DNA from: Sipunculus nudus
Lineage: Eukaryota; Annelida; Sipuncula; Golfingiida; Sipunculidae
Assembly: GCA_026874595.1 (NCBI GenBank)
Contig: CM049317.1
Coordinates: forward strand, 61,532,118-61,596,117
Direction: 5' to 3'
Length of the DNA: 64,000 nucleotides
The notes beneath the pieces were generated by a model that did not search any database, had not been told where the DNA came from, and saw only the letters and a program-made list of their open reading frames with translations. The first letter of the stretch is position 1; the number at the start of each line of letters is the position of its first letter. Of this stretch, positions 1-11,447 are shown piece by piece. The position numbers were made by a program, and so were the translations under genes.

Positions 1-10
1 AGGCTCGTCT

Positions 11-63
11 AGAATAAAATCAAGAAATGCTAGAAGCCCTCAGGCCAGTGTTGAACAAATTAT
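11..63 (+). repeat. Dispersed repeat R1, copy 1
   Basis: This segment, starting AGAATAAAATCAAGAAATG and including GCCCTCAGG and AAATTATA, is clearly related by eye to 2009-2063 in the same orientation. The similarity fades downstream in both copies. The parent element is not identified and may extend left of the window. Confidence 0.45.
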
Positions 64-162
64 ACACAACAGATTGAATGTATGTCGTCTGCGACATAGA
101 CACATACTTTAAAATCCAAATCACTGCGATTTGTTATTTAAACCTCTCCCGTTGGAGGGAAG

Positions 163-412
163 GCTTATATGGGTTGATGAGTTTACTTCTATAACCCGTT
201 TGGGGTAAAAACGTTAGTGAATGAACCTATTTGGGTCCCCCGAGTACAAAGCCATCGATTTCAATATGTAATCCCCCCCCCCCCCGATAGGAATAAAGGG
301 AAGAATTATATGAATGGATCAGTTTATTTCTATATCTATATATTGGTAAATATTTGTGTGGGTGTACATATACTTAGTTCCCTGAGAGAACAAAGCCATC
401 CATTTCAATTTC
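163..412 (+). repeat. Imperfect tandem duplication, period about 144 bp
   Basis: Two adjacent units share the anchor CAAAGCCATCSATTTCAAT, at 247 and 391, plus a matching run near GATSAGTTTAYTTCTATA. A C13 homopolymer (273-285) lies between them. The 77-codon frame at 217-450 spans both units and contains duplicated peptides (VQSHRFQ and REQSHPFQ). I therefore treat that frame as repeat translation, not a gene. Confidence 0.5.
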
Positions 413-450
413 TTTCATTTTTTTCTTCTGTCATTATCTGTTTGTGCTAG

Positions 451-1475
451 ATCTCTGATATGGCTGATTTTCAACAGCTTTAATTTGGGCACAGTTTTAG
501 TCACAGGTCATAGATCTGCACCTGGTATAGTTTTTACCTTGCCCCAATTCCCGATGCGGTACACGCTGTAGCCGATTCCCCATTATCGCTCAGATGCTGG
601 CGTCGTGTGAGGCATCAAGCGATCACCTAGCGATTTCATAAACCTGGTCTTTTAAAGTAATAGTTATTGCTTTTTTGACAGTGCAGTAATTAAGATATAT
701 GCTTTTTGCGCGTAAGTTTTTGCTCGTTATATATACATTCAAATTATAAATGTAATTAATATAAGTTTCAAACTTTTAATGATATTACTATTTCTGAAGA
801 AATCCTGATGACAAAATGATGCAATAGAATGTGGTATTCTACGAGTATTTTTTAATGTTACACTTAATTATAACATTTGGTATTAAAAGTAATATTAGTT
901 TGATTATTCAGCGCTTCCTTTAGCCACTTGATTTAAAGATTAATATTATTTTAATATTTGGAGTATATAGAGTATAAAAATATATATAGATAATATTTTT
1001 CTATTTAAGGAAGACTGTATTTACATGACAATTGTATATACGGCATAATAAGCATTTATTAAAATAACACATATTCTAGTAATGTATACCATATTAGCTT
1101 TTTATGGCTACAGTAATTTTGATCATTATTTTGGCAGTTAACAGCATATAAACGCTTGCCTAAATGGACCAGACTTTCCATGAATGGGTTAATAGATGGA
1201 TTTGATATTTATTGTGGCTGTTCATCGTGACGAACTTTGACTGTTGCATATGACCATCAACGCTGTTGTTAGACTGTTATTTCTTGATTTGTATAAAGTT
1301 TACTAACAAACCCTTATAGGATGAAAAGCTGCTGACAGGTATCACTTCAGCTCATATTAATTTACCTTTAATACGTATCAGACCGAGCTATTTCATAAGT
1401 GACTGGCTTATGGTTTTTGTATAATTAATTAAAATGACAAATTTTATGGTTGATTTTTATTGTTATCAATGTATT
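451..1475. other. AT-rich intergenic DNA, no gene seen
   Basis: No credible coding frame, tRNA or transposon end was found. The stretch is mostly AT-rich unique-looking sequence, with a slightly GC-richer patch near 540-640 that I could not assign. Confidence 0.5.
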
Positions 1476-1581
1476 GCGGATGCGGGTCTGAGGACCGGAC
1501 CTTGGGACCTATTTTATAGGTTTTGTCATTAGTCCTCTTAAGCTGGCCCCTCCTTTTTCCTGAATCCTGGATCCGCCCCTG
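1476..1581 (+). mobile_element. hAT-like MITE fragment, copy 1
   Basis: The right end CCTGGATCCGCCCCTG (1566-1581) is the same terminus as in the elements ending at 9339 and 9974. The interior shares the phrases CATTAGTCCTC and CTTTTTCCTGAATCCTGG with them. The left end (GCGGATGCGGG) is eroded. CAGGGGCGGATCC-type termini are typical of hAT elements. The copy is shorter than its relatives and has no coding capacity. Confidence 0.55.
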
Positions 1582-2008
1582 TCATTTGAATATAACATAC
1601 CCCATTAGTCCATACCCGTTCAAATTTTTATCTGCAAAATATCCATTACCTGTGCAGTTCATCCAGACAGTCTAATTTACAAATTTTATAACAAATATCA
1701 TTAAGTCCCAACAGGTGTTCCCAAGATACCATTCAAACATTGTGTGATGAAATAAACCTTAGATATTTCGCAGGGTATGTGTCCCAACATTAAGAAAATA
1801 TAAAAGCTGAAATATCACAAAATGACGCAAATAATATGAAATAAAAACGGAACACTTTCATAACAGATAACCGTGCTCCGTCTGTTCAAAGGCATGCAGT
1901 CAAACTATACGGTCACAACAGATCCATCAATTCTCGCAAATAGTTGGACCGAATAAACCGGCGTTGGTGGGGGCATGGCGGCGGCGTTTGTTTCTTTTAT
2001 TTACACCC

Positions 2009-2063
2009 AGAATAAAATTAAGAAATGTTATTTGCCCTCAGGTATGTTTTGGGCAAATTATAA
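2009..2063 (+). repeat. Dispersed repeat R1, copy 2
   Basis: This segment matches 11-63 through AGAATAAAATTAAGAAATG, GCCCTCAGG and AAATTATA. The identity of the parent repeat is unknown. Confidence 0.45.
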
Positions 2064-2251
2064 AGAATCTTGGCGAAACTCCTGCTTGCATAGGTTTATG
2101 TGTAAAGGAATACTGCAACACATTCAATTCATTTGAGTATTTCATTTTTAAGGATTGCTTGTTTAAATTTGATTTTAAAGATAAATATCAAAATATTGTA
2201 ATTGCATAAAAATTTATATGTTATTAAACATATTCAGTATTCCTTTCCGTA

Positions 2252-2626
2252 TTTTTTAAATATTTTTGTTTGAGGTAACCATCACCATTTTAAATGCTAT
2301 CATAACTACGTTTATTTACATATGCAGAATTCCATTCCGGTTTCCGGCTCCGTGACAGGGACAGTATCACACTCGTCCTCTCAGTTAATATCTTTGTGTT
2401 AACCAGCCCCGGTGACTACTGCACCTGCGGGCCCTCGGTGTGTTATCCTCCCCGAGGAACCCCCAAAAGGCGCACTCGTGTGTGAGTTATGGTCGTACCA
2501 TTAAGCCGGCAGAGCGCTCACCCTGGGTGAGGGCCGAGCGTGAAAAATCTCGCCGCCTCGGCTGAGATTCGACCTCACGATCTCCCGGCCTTGAGTCCTG
2601 CATTCTGCCCCCGAGGACCAGAAGCC
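2252..2626 (-). mobile_element. tRNA-derived SINE, copy 1 (old)
   Basis: On the minus strand the order is a degenerate tRNA-like head (about 2540-2626), a conserved middle (2440-2530) containing GTGCGCC, CACACACGAG and CCGGCTTAATGG, and a tail ending in a short stem-loop and T/A-rich tract (2252-2300). The copies at 58292-58715 and 44985-45177 share the middle. The B-box region is degraded (GGTCGAATC). The adjoining GC-rich sequence 2627-2730 holds a second A-box-like stretch, so the head may be partly duplicated. No clear target duplication was found, which fits an old copy. Confidence 0.65.
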
Positions 2627-2734
2627 GGTTCCTCTACCCTACTGGCCCAAGGGGAGCATATTAATACGGGGCCCGTAGGGCCGAGACACGATACGGCTGC
2701 TAGTAGGCCAATACGAAGGCAATACCCTAGTTAA

Positions 2735-4846
2735 TTAACGATATAATATGTACACTGTTTAACAGGTCTTTACTGTTTTATTGCTATGACAATATGATAA
2801 TTATTTCATCGCTCACTGCATATAGAAGCTTGGCGTGCAGCTTCCAGTACTGCCATCGATAACATTTTGCATTTATTCATTAAAATGTTATAATTATATT
2901 CCAGGCATGCATTTATCTTAAAATCACGATATACTAAATGTAACATTTCAACATTTCGTTCCTCCTAGTTTTATAAAGAATACAAGACGTGAGCCACAAC
3001 GAGATCGTGTCCATATAAGGACGCCTGTCGGGACGTTTTTTTGTATTTCATTGTAATGTCAATCAACGGAATGGGACCGGAACATTTTAAGGTATGTTAT
3101 TGATAAGAAAACACTTAGGCGTGCCATACCTTGTACCAAAGCACCTGTATACATCTGAGACAACGCAGATGGCGAGCGGTGATTTCTGATGGGACTGTTT
3201 TGTTCATACAATTATATCCCAGCGATTGCTTTGAAATTTTAGTCGGTTTCATTTGCTGGACCACTTACTAAAATGTGGCGTGATACAAAAAAAGAATTCA
3301 GCGTGTACTGTATTGTGGTATTTAACCTCCTACAGAATAAAAAATGTTTTGATAAGAGTGATAAAAAACGACAAATTTTGGCTAATCCTCTACATACATG
3401 CACCGCCACATGTAATGTTTGTTATCCATTGTCAAGCAGGCCTCCAATCCACCGATTCTTCCGGTCGATTTTTATCCGGCCGGGAAAACATGAAGATGTG
3501 ATGAAGGGACCAAAAAAATACTGTCGATAATACAGCATGGTTTCCTTCTTTCATCATTCATGACGTCAACAGGTACTCAGAAGAGGAAACCAGAAGTGAC
3601 CAAAAAGTACGAAAAATTCTTCTCATTTGCAAGCTTGAATCGGTAGGTGTACGGGCATGCACCGCACGGCAATCGGTCGGCAAAAAAAAAGCATTCGGTT
3701 AATAGGAGTACCAAAGACCATATTTTTAACATATGGAAACGGAGACCTAAAAAAGGTCAACATTTTTCATAGCTAAAAAGAACTTGAGAAGCAATGTTTT
3801 ATAAAATATCTTGAATATAATTCATATTAATGATTTTTTGCTTGCCAGAAATCTTCGATTTCGGCAGGTATGCTGGTCAGTTGTGTATGTATGTCTGTGG
3901 GTGAGTCTGGCTGCACTCTACTGGTCACAGTTATGAAGCAATCGATGTAACACCTTAAAGAGTTGATTGGAAAGTCCTGGAAGCCTGTTGTTTTTAGACA
4001 ATATAAGTCAAAAGTAAAGGTCATCAAAAAAACATCAAAATTTTAGTTTCCTCATTACATTGTCAATATCGGTCCTATCTTCACAAACTATAGCTCACTT
4101 TCTTCCTCTTCTTCATTGCTAATATATTTTGACTGATTCCATATCTTTTCCGGCAAGCGCTCGACCTCTGGTTGTCTAGTTTCTGTTTTTCTTTTTGATT
4201 AATTCAGGTAAATCACACTTTGTGTAATTGTGTATTCTTACTTTGCACAATAACTAAGACACGGGTCCGTGGCTTATATTGAAAAATCTGCATCAAAACA
4301 AATAAAAGAGTTTGCACATTTCATAATTTAAGCTTTATTTCTAAAATACTTAATATCTGTTACAACTTATATACGCCATTCATTTGAATTCAGGCTCAGC
4401 TTATAATAAAAACAAGCAAATCTTTACAAAAATCACGAAAAAAAGTTCTAGAACTCTCAATCTTTTAAAAATTTTCTCCAATTCCATAATATTTCTCTGT
4501 ATAAAGCGTATTGACATTCAATTATTAATAACTGACGACTGACTGAAAAACACCTAGATTAATGATAAAATGACCCCATGCCGATTTGAATAACTCGCGT
4601 TTATATTGAAAAGAACGGCGGTTACATAAAAAAATCATGAATGAAAACATTGTTGCAAAACGGTTTTATTAAAAAAAAAACAGATTTCATAGCGGGGGGA
4701 TAGGTACATTCGAAAACATCTTATGTAAATTTTATTATGCACGTTAAATATCCCTTTTCAGTATTTGAATCTTTATTGGAATATGGATAACAATTAAAGG
4801 TCAACTGAATTTTCCACAAGCATTGACATGCGTGATAAGTAAATAG
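2735..4846. other. Intergenic DNA with a possible repeat scrap
   Basis: No supported gene. The frames at 3253-3530 use non-ATG starts or overlap each other and match nothing I recognise. Sequence around 2990-3125 resembles 45765-45900 through CCGGAACATTTTA and flanking words, so a low-grade interspersed repeat is likely. The rest is AT-rich. Confidence 0.4.
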
Positions 4847-5668
4847 TGTTACGGAACCTAATATAAACAGATCACGTATGCGTGATGAACACATATTCTG
4901 TAGCGGAGATAAAAAAAAATCAGATTCTGTAACACTAGGCAGCGTGAAATGTCTAGGGAAATGAATAAAGAAGACAGTGTTTTTTTTATAAACAAATAAC
5001 TATAATTTATTCTTAAAACAGCCCTAACATTACAATATACTAAATCAATACAATTATACAGTAAAACAGCGGTATAACAACAAATCAATACAATCACATA
5101 GAAAAAATAAACAATGTGCACAGTACCTGGATACCAACACCGTCACAACGATAAGTTCTTTAAATATACACTCTCGGAGAACGACAGTACAGTGTAAAGC
5201 TCTTGTAACAATCCAGGAAGTAAACTGAATTCCAAATGCTTAAAATCCAGGAGAAAGTCTTCGAAAATCTATAATTGCCGCATTCGTCGGATAAGGCCCC
5301 AGAAACTGACACACGCTTCTGCGTCCGCTGGAATCTGCTCTGCTGCTCTCTGCTTGGCTCTAAAACACAGCCCCTTTATATACCTTCACACCCCAAGCCG
5401 AGAATTTTCCACCTCTCGAACAGTCTTAAGGATCCTACACAACACAGTAAACACGCATTTCAGGAATTATCGAGAAGAATATAGCCGTTTGTCTCCCCAC
5501 ACACCAGAGTCATAACGTGACCCAAGACCAGACTTGAAAGCCCAAGGCTAACATGACAACGAGAGTTCAACCAGTATGGATTAAACATAGAATGTAACAA
5601 AGGACCGGGGGAGGTTGTTACAACACGAGTTACGCCCGTGTCACACAATAAAAAGAGCACCTGTAACA
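4847..5668 (-). mobile_element. Solo LTR of retrotransposon family LTR-Y, copy 1
   Basis: Read on the minus strand, this begins TGTTACAGGTGCTC and ends GGTTCCGTAACA. The 4-bp target duplication ATAG lies on both sides (4843-4846 and 5669-5672); read as 5 bp it is AATAG if the terminal A is shared. A TATA-like TATATAAA (plus-strand 5375-5382) is the probable U3 promoter, and an AATAAA signal (plus-strand 5006-5011) lies in the R/U5 half. No primer-binding site follows the LTR, so it is a solo LTR left by recombination. It is 822 bp long, and homologous to 23374-24111 and 39399-40188. The family looks Ty3/Gypsy-like from its ends and target length, but no pol is present to prove it. Confidence 0.85.
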
Positions 5669-5672
5669 ATAG

Positions 5673-6169
5673 TCTTAACGAAAATATTAGTGATTACAAA
5701 AAAAACTGCGTCTTCTTAGTTGTTCACCAATTTTTCTACAATACAAGCATTGGTAGTCCAAACATGAAACATAAAACGTTAACACGCACACCTTACCGTT
5801 AGATTTGTCATATTGCGTGTTGTATTCAGCTTCTTAATAGTCACGAAATCCTTCTCTATTTATAAAATAAAGACTCTTCGAACTATAAAAAGTTAATTTC
5901 TAATTTCGCCGAGATCAGGCTTCATGATCTACAGAGAAAATAAATTTTGTCACTATTATGTCGTATTATTAATTAACTCAAGGTTCGACGAAAAAATATG
6001 GGAGAACGGGACAATATCAGAAAATAACTTCATGATTGCAAAACTTTGGAAGTAGAATGCCTATATTTAAGTCAACAAACAAAAAAAAAATGAATTTTTT
6101 TTACAACTGCGTCGCTGAAAGTCAGTTGATTAACCTGTATTATGTGTGTTTTTGCCCTGCGTATATTTT
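5673..6169. other. AT-rich intergenic DNA, no gene seen
   Basis: I found no credible open frame, RNA gene or transposon end here. Confidence 0.5.
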
Positions 6170-6224
6170 TTATGAGCCACAGGTATAATCATTGCTACAA
6201 AAAGTTTTTATATTAACGGCTCTC

Positions 6225-6490
6225 AAATTTGACGGATGCATGAGCTTGTTTATCTGCAAGTTATTAATAAACACGGTGCATACGTCCCTGCTGACAAACA
6301 GAGAAACCATGTTACCGAAGGTATTTGGTTGCAAATGTTCTGAAGTAGAAAGTTCAGCAAATGCAAAATGATATCGGCAAAACTCGTAGATAAGTGGATA
6401 AACAAAATCAACCACCTGTGAACCTACGTTTGCTGGCCTATTTTATTGAAAGTTCAAGGGATTAATTTTAGTAAATAGACGTCAAATAAC
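6225..6490 (+). repeat. Dispersed repeat R4, copy 1
   Basis: This copy shares ordered words with 8210-8560, 31280-31560 and 43905-44370: a TAAACACGGT-type motif, GACAAACA, a TTGGTTGCAAAT motif, and near the right end GGCCTATTTTATTGAAAGTTCA. The frame at 6170-6415 on the minus strand lies across it and is not conserved in the other copies. Terminal inverted repeats were not found, so the class is unknown. Confidence 0.55.
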
Positions 6491-8209
6491 GAGAAACCTA
6501 CGGATCTTGAGCTTGCTAACACTGCTGTGACATGTACATTTTAATGATATATGTTGATTAATTGTCTAAAATGCGACTCGGTACCGCTGTGGCGGCGATT
6601 TGCCCCTCTGACAGAAGAGCGGTTGTTTCTTTCTGTTTATTTGCTTATAATCTGCTACTTGATATCAGATAAGGTCGATGTCTTTTGTTTGATACTAATG
6701 TACAACAAAATATTGTGTCATGCGCTTTAGTGAAGACTAAAAATCAATATCAATAAAAATTATATTTATTCATTAATAATATACAATATTTTTCAATATT
6801 TTATTCAATATTACCTTTTTATTTTCATTTAATTATTCTTGCTTTATATTTTGTAGCTTACATTAACATTATTCAGTTAACAAATCATGATTTAAAGCAT
6901 GGAGACTATTATCATTTAGCTTAATCTACGACATCCAGGTTGAACCATGCGGGGTAGAGCTAAAATCAACTTCAGGCTACCCATGAAATCGATGTTATGC
7001 CTGTAATGGTTGGTACCTTAACGTGAATTTGAAAGGTCATTCCATTATTTGATTAATAATAAAATTCATATTTGCAATTCACATTGGCTATATCAGCACG
7101 GATGTCCTTGCTATTGTATCAAACCGTAATTGAATGTTGTCGTGCTCTTTCTCACAAAATTAGCATAATAAATTACCGGGTGTGTCATATGGATCGCCTT
7201 TGCACCATAAACTATATTTAATATGAGGTTTGATGGTATAATTACTCAGTTATGACATCAAATCATGCAGCCCGCGTTCAGTCAAGATTATATTTAAATG
7301 TTATGGCTAATTAGTTAATACCAGTATTTTACATTTGAAAACAGTTTATATGAATTTCAGTCTTTAGTGACTTCACTTATAGATTTACACCTGAATAAGA
7401 ATCCTTTTCGTAAGAATCCTAACAATTTCCAACTTAAAACGTTTAGCCAGTGCATAGCTGGATCCCATTCTCATTAATTCAAAATTTAATCGATCCGCCC
7501 CATATTCAATCTGATATTTTTTTTCTGCCCATGTTTTATTGTTTCTTTTACTTTCATTGAAATTGTATATTTTGTGAACAAAACTGGCAATCCGGCAAGT
7601 AGTCTGTCCAAATATTTAGTCGATTCGTTTAACAATATGATTATAGATTTGGAAGATTCGCATTTAGTTCCCCCGAATCTATGGATTTAGTCACTTTTTC
7701 TTAGGCCCATGGCTTGCCTTCTCACAAATTTCATTTAAGTTTTTCATATTTTTGAGACACTGTGTTAACATGGATATGCCTTTACTGAGGGACAATCCGC
7801 CTATTCTATTTTTGTTTTGTCAACTGAATTTTTTTTTAATATTCTCAATAAATTTCAACTCGCTCTTGTGGAATGGCCCGTGACAAAGAAGGACTGATTA
7901 AATTATGGGATAATTTGAATACGACTTTGCGATATTGTGTGGATAACAAACATAACCGCTGACAAAATGCGGTCAATTCGGCCTGATCAATATGGAGACC
8001 CGTCACTAAATGTTATTGATCCGGCCTCAAAAGTTAGGAATTGTTACTTTCCCTGCGGACCACCCAGCAAATTTTCATCGAAATAAATTGATAAATGATT
8101 CTTTTACATTGTAAAGATATACAGATAAAACAGACCAGCAGGAATGAAAACCTTCCAAACATGACAATACCTACACGGTAGTCATACCGTATTTGGTAAG
8201 CTCCTCGTA
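6491..8209. other. AT-rich intergenic DNA, no gene seen
   Basis: No exon, RNA gene or transposon end could be supported. Composition is AT-rich throughout. Confidence 0.5.
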
Positions 8210-8575
8210 TGACTTTTATATACGCTTAAAGCAAGCTATTCACCTGCCTCAACTGTAGAATGTGTATGATTTCTGGCATAGTCTATATTCATATAAATGA
8301 ACTTTAGATAATTCCTGCTAAGGCCTTTTATTAAGCTTCTTTCACGGATGTGTGACTTGTTGATCTACATGTTGTTACTAAACATGGTCCGTGCGCCAAT
8401 TTTGACAAACAAAATAGCATATGTTATTGCAGGTGGCTGCATGCATATGTACGGAAGTTGACAGGTGACTAGTTGCAACTCACCCTATTCAAAACTCTGC
8501 TTTGTCTGGCTTGTTGAATGTGTTTCGATTATTTGGCAGGCCCCCACATGTTATACACACGTATATATTAAGCCT
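8210..8575 (+). repeat. Dispersed repeat R4, copy 2 (left part)
   Basis: This part aligns by eye to 43905-44265: AAAGCAAGMTATTCA, CTGTAGA, GGCATAGTCTATATTCATA, a TAAACATGGT motif, and CCCACATGTTATACACACG at the end. The continuation expected from copy 4 (GTCTRSCTATTTTATGAAAGGTTCATG) appears at about 11448-11515, almost 2.9 kb away, after several GC-rich and MITE insertions. The copy seems to have been split. Confidence 0.55.
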
Positions 8576-8579
8576 CAGT

Positions 8580-8900
8580 CACAACCCGCTGCGGTCAAAG
8601 CACACCGTAGATCACCGTACGGTTTTTTTAGACCACAGTAATACTTATGCAGTTTTCATAGTTGCGCCCGGACCACGCGGTCACCGTACAATCACCGGTC
8701 GGGCATCGTAAGTATCCCTTGCGCTTTGTGTTTCCATCTCACCGCAGGTGTTTGAGAAAATCGTACGTTTGTCGTGCATGCGCCGCACGACTGGAGTACG
8801 TGGGAAGGTCGCACGGTCACCTTGCCTCAACAGTGAGGTTTTTTTCGTCTACCGTGCGCATGAGCAGTCACTACAAGTCATCGCGAGACATTTTGCGTGA
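8580..8900. repeat. GC-rich repeat-like segment
   Basis: The segment is abruptly GC- and CpG-richer than its surroundings, with repeated words such as CACCGTA, CCGTACGG, CGCACGG and CGGTCACCGTAC. It resembles in style the flanks of the TIR element at 10652-11320. No matching terminal repeat was found. The short frames in it are non-homologous and unlikely to be coding. It is probably part of a non-autonomous DNA element. Confidence 0.35.
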
Positions 8901-9133
8901 ATGAGAAGGCGTCTGAACTCTTGCTAATTTCATATCACTCCTCAGGAATTATGGTGGAATTATGCCCCGGGTAAATCCATAGGAAACAGGGTGGGCAAAA
9001 AGAATGCCCAACAGAGAGATGAAATATGTGAGTAACCCAGAGAGGAGCAGAGCGGCACCCTAGAGATGATCCTCTATATTATGGGAGGAGGACAAAGAGC
9101 TAGGGTGTCCATCAAAAGTCCACGGGTCAAAGG

Positions 9134-9339
9134 CAGAAGCGGATCCAGGGGGGGGGGGGGGTCCAGGGGGTCCGGACCCCCCCTTTTTCACCTAAAGCAA
9201 CCTTTTTTAAGGGGTTTTAGACGTAATTTTGCGGCCTGGACCCCCCCTTTTTCAGACGTGATGACCTTTTTTTTTTAGGATTTTCATTAGTCCTCCTGGG
9301 TTGGACCCCCCCTTTTCCTAAATCCTGGATCCGCCCCTG
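9134..9339 (+). mobile_element. hAT-like MITE, copy 2, with 5-bp target duplication
   Basis: Inverted ends are CAGAAGCGGATCCAGG (left) and CCTGGATCCGCCCCTG (right). AAAGG flanks both sides (9129-9133 and 9340-9344). A G14 run at 9148-9161 and the opposed runs of G and C just inside the ends make a C/G-rich subterminal hairpin. A ~5-bp duplication with CAGRRGCGGATCC ends suggests the 5-bp-target branch of hAT. It is 206 bp long with no coding capacity. Confidence 0.7.
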
Positions 9340-9694
9340 AAAGGGTCTTCATTTCAACCCCAGGGTGAGCAGGCCATCGTGGATTTCATTAGGGAGATTG
9401 TTTATTACAATAAAAATGATAAGGTCAGCCCCTTGCTGACAGCTTGAACAGCACTGGCGAGTTCAAACTTGACCACATAAGGTTACCACAGTACTTATTT
9501 TTCTTCTTTAAAATTTAATGATACCATTGCATTTGAATATATAAAATCAAATAGTGTATCCTGCCCTTGTTTAGAGGAAAAACATCAAATCGTCCCAGTT
9601 TATAATCTGAAATCATATTTTCACAACAGGACCAGATGGTGCTAATCTGTGACGGGTGGTTGTTAAAACATTTTAAACCAATACAAACCAATAC

Positions 9695-9974
9695 CAGAAG
9701 CGGACTAAGGGAGGGGGTCCAGGGTTAGGGTTTGTTTAAGGGCTTCAGACAAAATTTTGCGGCCTGGAACCCCCCGTTTCCAGACCTGGGGACCTTTTTT
9801 AGGGTTTTCATTAGTCCTCCTGGGTTGGACCCCCCTTTTCATTCTTTTCATTAGAAACAACGTTTGTTTAAGGGCTCCAGACAAAATTTCTCCAGACTAG
9901 GCACCTTTTTTTAGGGTTTTCAATAGTCTTCCTGGGTTGGACCCCCCCTTTTCCTAAATCCTGGATCCGCCCCT
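9695..9974 (+). mobile_element. hAT-like MITE, copy 3, internally duplicated
   Basis: The left end CAGAAGCGGACTAAGG and right end CCTGGATCCGCCCCT match the copy at 9134-9339. Inside, a unit of roughly 125-150 bp (GTTTGTTTAAGGGCT, CAGACAAAATT, CCTTTTTTTAGGG, TCCTGGGTTGGACCCC) occurs twice. The flanks AATAC and AACAC are a possible but imperfect target duplication. Confidence 0.65.
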
Positions 9975-9975
9975 A

Positions 9976-10437
9976 AACACAAAGGATTAGGAATTTAGAA
10001 ATACTAATACTACATGTATTTACTAAATATGTATTAACACATCCCTTACATTATTACAAACATATGTGGATCCATCCTGAGATATGCAAAATTGTCACCC
10101 TGTGAATCTCTCTCAAACTCTGCCAACAAGGGGTGAAACTCATCAAAATGGCATCTCCTCCCAATCCAGGGTCGCACCAAAATCTTCGTTTACTTCTGTT
10201 ACGCTGGCGCTCTGTGGTCAACCCTGCCTCAATTGCTTATTGCAGTTCATTTTTTTTATGCTTTAGATACAGTCCCATCTGTAGTACTGTAAATCGTTTA
10301 GGCGTTATGTGTGGCATCACATTAGACATGTCGGCATGTCAAAGCCAAAAACCAAAATGAACGTGCCTTTGATATTTGCGTATGGGGTTGTACAATTGTG
10401 CGAGAACAGCAATGTGTATTCTTATTTCCACGGCATT
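9976..10437. other. Intergenic DNA with weak coding-like frame
   Basis: An ATGGC context opens a frame at 10148 that begins MASPPNPGSHQN and runs to 10360. Its composition is not clearly coding after the first 25 codons and no family is recognised. I do not call it a gene. The rest is unassigned. Confidence 0.25.
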
Positions 10438-10651
10438 CGCAAGGTAAAGTTAGCTAATCTTGCGGAAGCCGCAAGGACCCCTTGCGACTGCCGCAGGTAC
10501 ACCGTACGTCTCTCGGGTGGCCAAGTATACAACAAAAATTATACGGGCATCATACGACATCCGTACGTGTGCTGTGCGATGTTCATATGTAGCCCGTGCA
10601 TGACTGCCTGATGCCCGGCCGCCGCATTAAGCGCTTGCGCTAATGTCATGA
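10438..10651. repeat. GC-rich outer repeat, left flank of TIR element
   Basis: The word CGCAAGGTAAAG occurs here (from 10440) and again at 11390, in the same orientation on either side of the 669-bp TIR element. Both flanks are rich in CCGCAAGG, TGCGGA and CCGTA words. I infer an older GC-rich repeat interrupted by the inner element. Its true ends are unresolved. Confidence 0.35.
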
Positions 10652-11320
10652 GGCTGTCCCACTTAGGCGACTCTACAGGCGACCAGGCTGTCGCCTCATG
10701 GTCGCCGGGTGGTCGCCTGTATGGTCGCGTGTAGTCGCCTCAAGTCGCCCTAAGATGCGCGACCTCGAAGCTGTCGCCTCTGGATTTTCAACATGTTCAA
10801 AATTCTCAGGCGACAGCTTTTTTGTCGCCAGTGAGCGTAGCCTGTCTACTGGCTTGGGTGCTCTCGTAGGCTGTCGCAAGGTGACGCGGGTTGTCGTAGG
10901 TCCTGTCGTAGGCTGTCGCCAGGTGACGCGGGTGGTCGTGTGTGTTGTCGCGGGCTGTTGTTACTTGAAACCAGGCCCATCCTTGTATCCGGCTCCTCAC
11001 AGAGCACATGGTAGAGAATCGTCGAAGCTTGTCGCGGGTGGACGTAGCAAGAATTCTGGTGTCGTAGGTTGTCGCTAGTGTGGTCGTAGGTTGTCGTAGA
11101 TGTGGTCGTAGGTTGTCGTAAGTAATTGTCCTTTGTCGCGGCGACTGTGTCGACGGTTGTCGCCAGATTGCCGTAGCTTGTCGTCAGACAGTCACCAACC
11201 ATTTGTAGCTTGTCGTAGACTATTGTCGTAGCGGAGGTCCTGTCGCCTGTTTTTCGGCGACCATGAGGCGACAGCCTGGTCGCCTGCAGTCGCCTGTAGA
11301 GTCGCCTTAGTGGGACAGCC
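10652..11320. mobile_element. Non-autonomous TIR transposon, GTCGC-rich
   Basis: Long terminal inverted repeats are visible. The left end begins GGCTGTCCCACTTAGGCGAC and the right end is its near-perfect reverse complement. Both continue through ACTCTACAGGCGAC and CAGGCTGTCGCCTCATGGTCGCC, and the right arm has an extra 9 bp. The arms are over 50 bp long. The interior is built from degenerate repeats of GTCGTAGGTTGTCG and GTCGCCAGGTGACGCG. The 192-codon minus-strand frame at 10846-11424 and the 126-codon plus frame are translations of this low-complexity interior, not genes. The target duplication is unclear (CAT is one option), so the superfamily is open. Confidence 0.75.
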
Positions 11321-11430
11321 CCATCAGTATTACCGTCATTGCGGAGTCCCTGCGGACTTGCTGAAACGCACGGTTGCCGTAGGCCAACCGCAAGGTAAAG
11401 CCCAAAACACCCGACAAAACGCATAGCTGG
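11321..11430. repeat. GC-rich outer repeat, right flank of TIR element
   Basis: The segment contains TTGCGGAGTCCCTGCGG, GTTGCCGTAGGCC and CCGCAAGGTAAAG, echoing 10438-10500. It is probably the other half of the element interrupted at 10652. Confidence 0.35.
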
Positions 11431-11447
11431 TGTACTGTAAGATCGAC

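Noticed and set aside
1-10. AGGCTCGTCT at the window edge as a primer-binding site
   Set aside because: It resembles part of the proline-type site at 24118, but the TGGGG start is absent, no LTR end is visible, and the related R1 copy at 2009 lacks it.
10698-11078. 126-codon plus-strand frame
   Set aside because: It lies in the same GTCGC-rich element; the repeated GCRKVTRVV-like text comes from the DNA repeat.
10846-11424. Longest open frame, 192 codons, minus strand
   Set aside because: It reads through the GTCGC-rich interior and inverted end of a TIR element. Composition is low-complexity (T, R, Q, P rich) with no domain.
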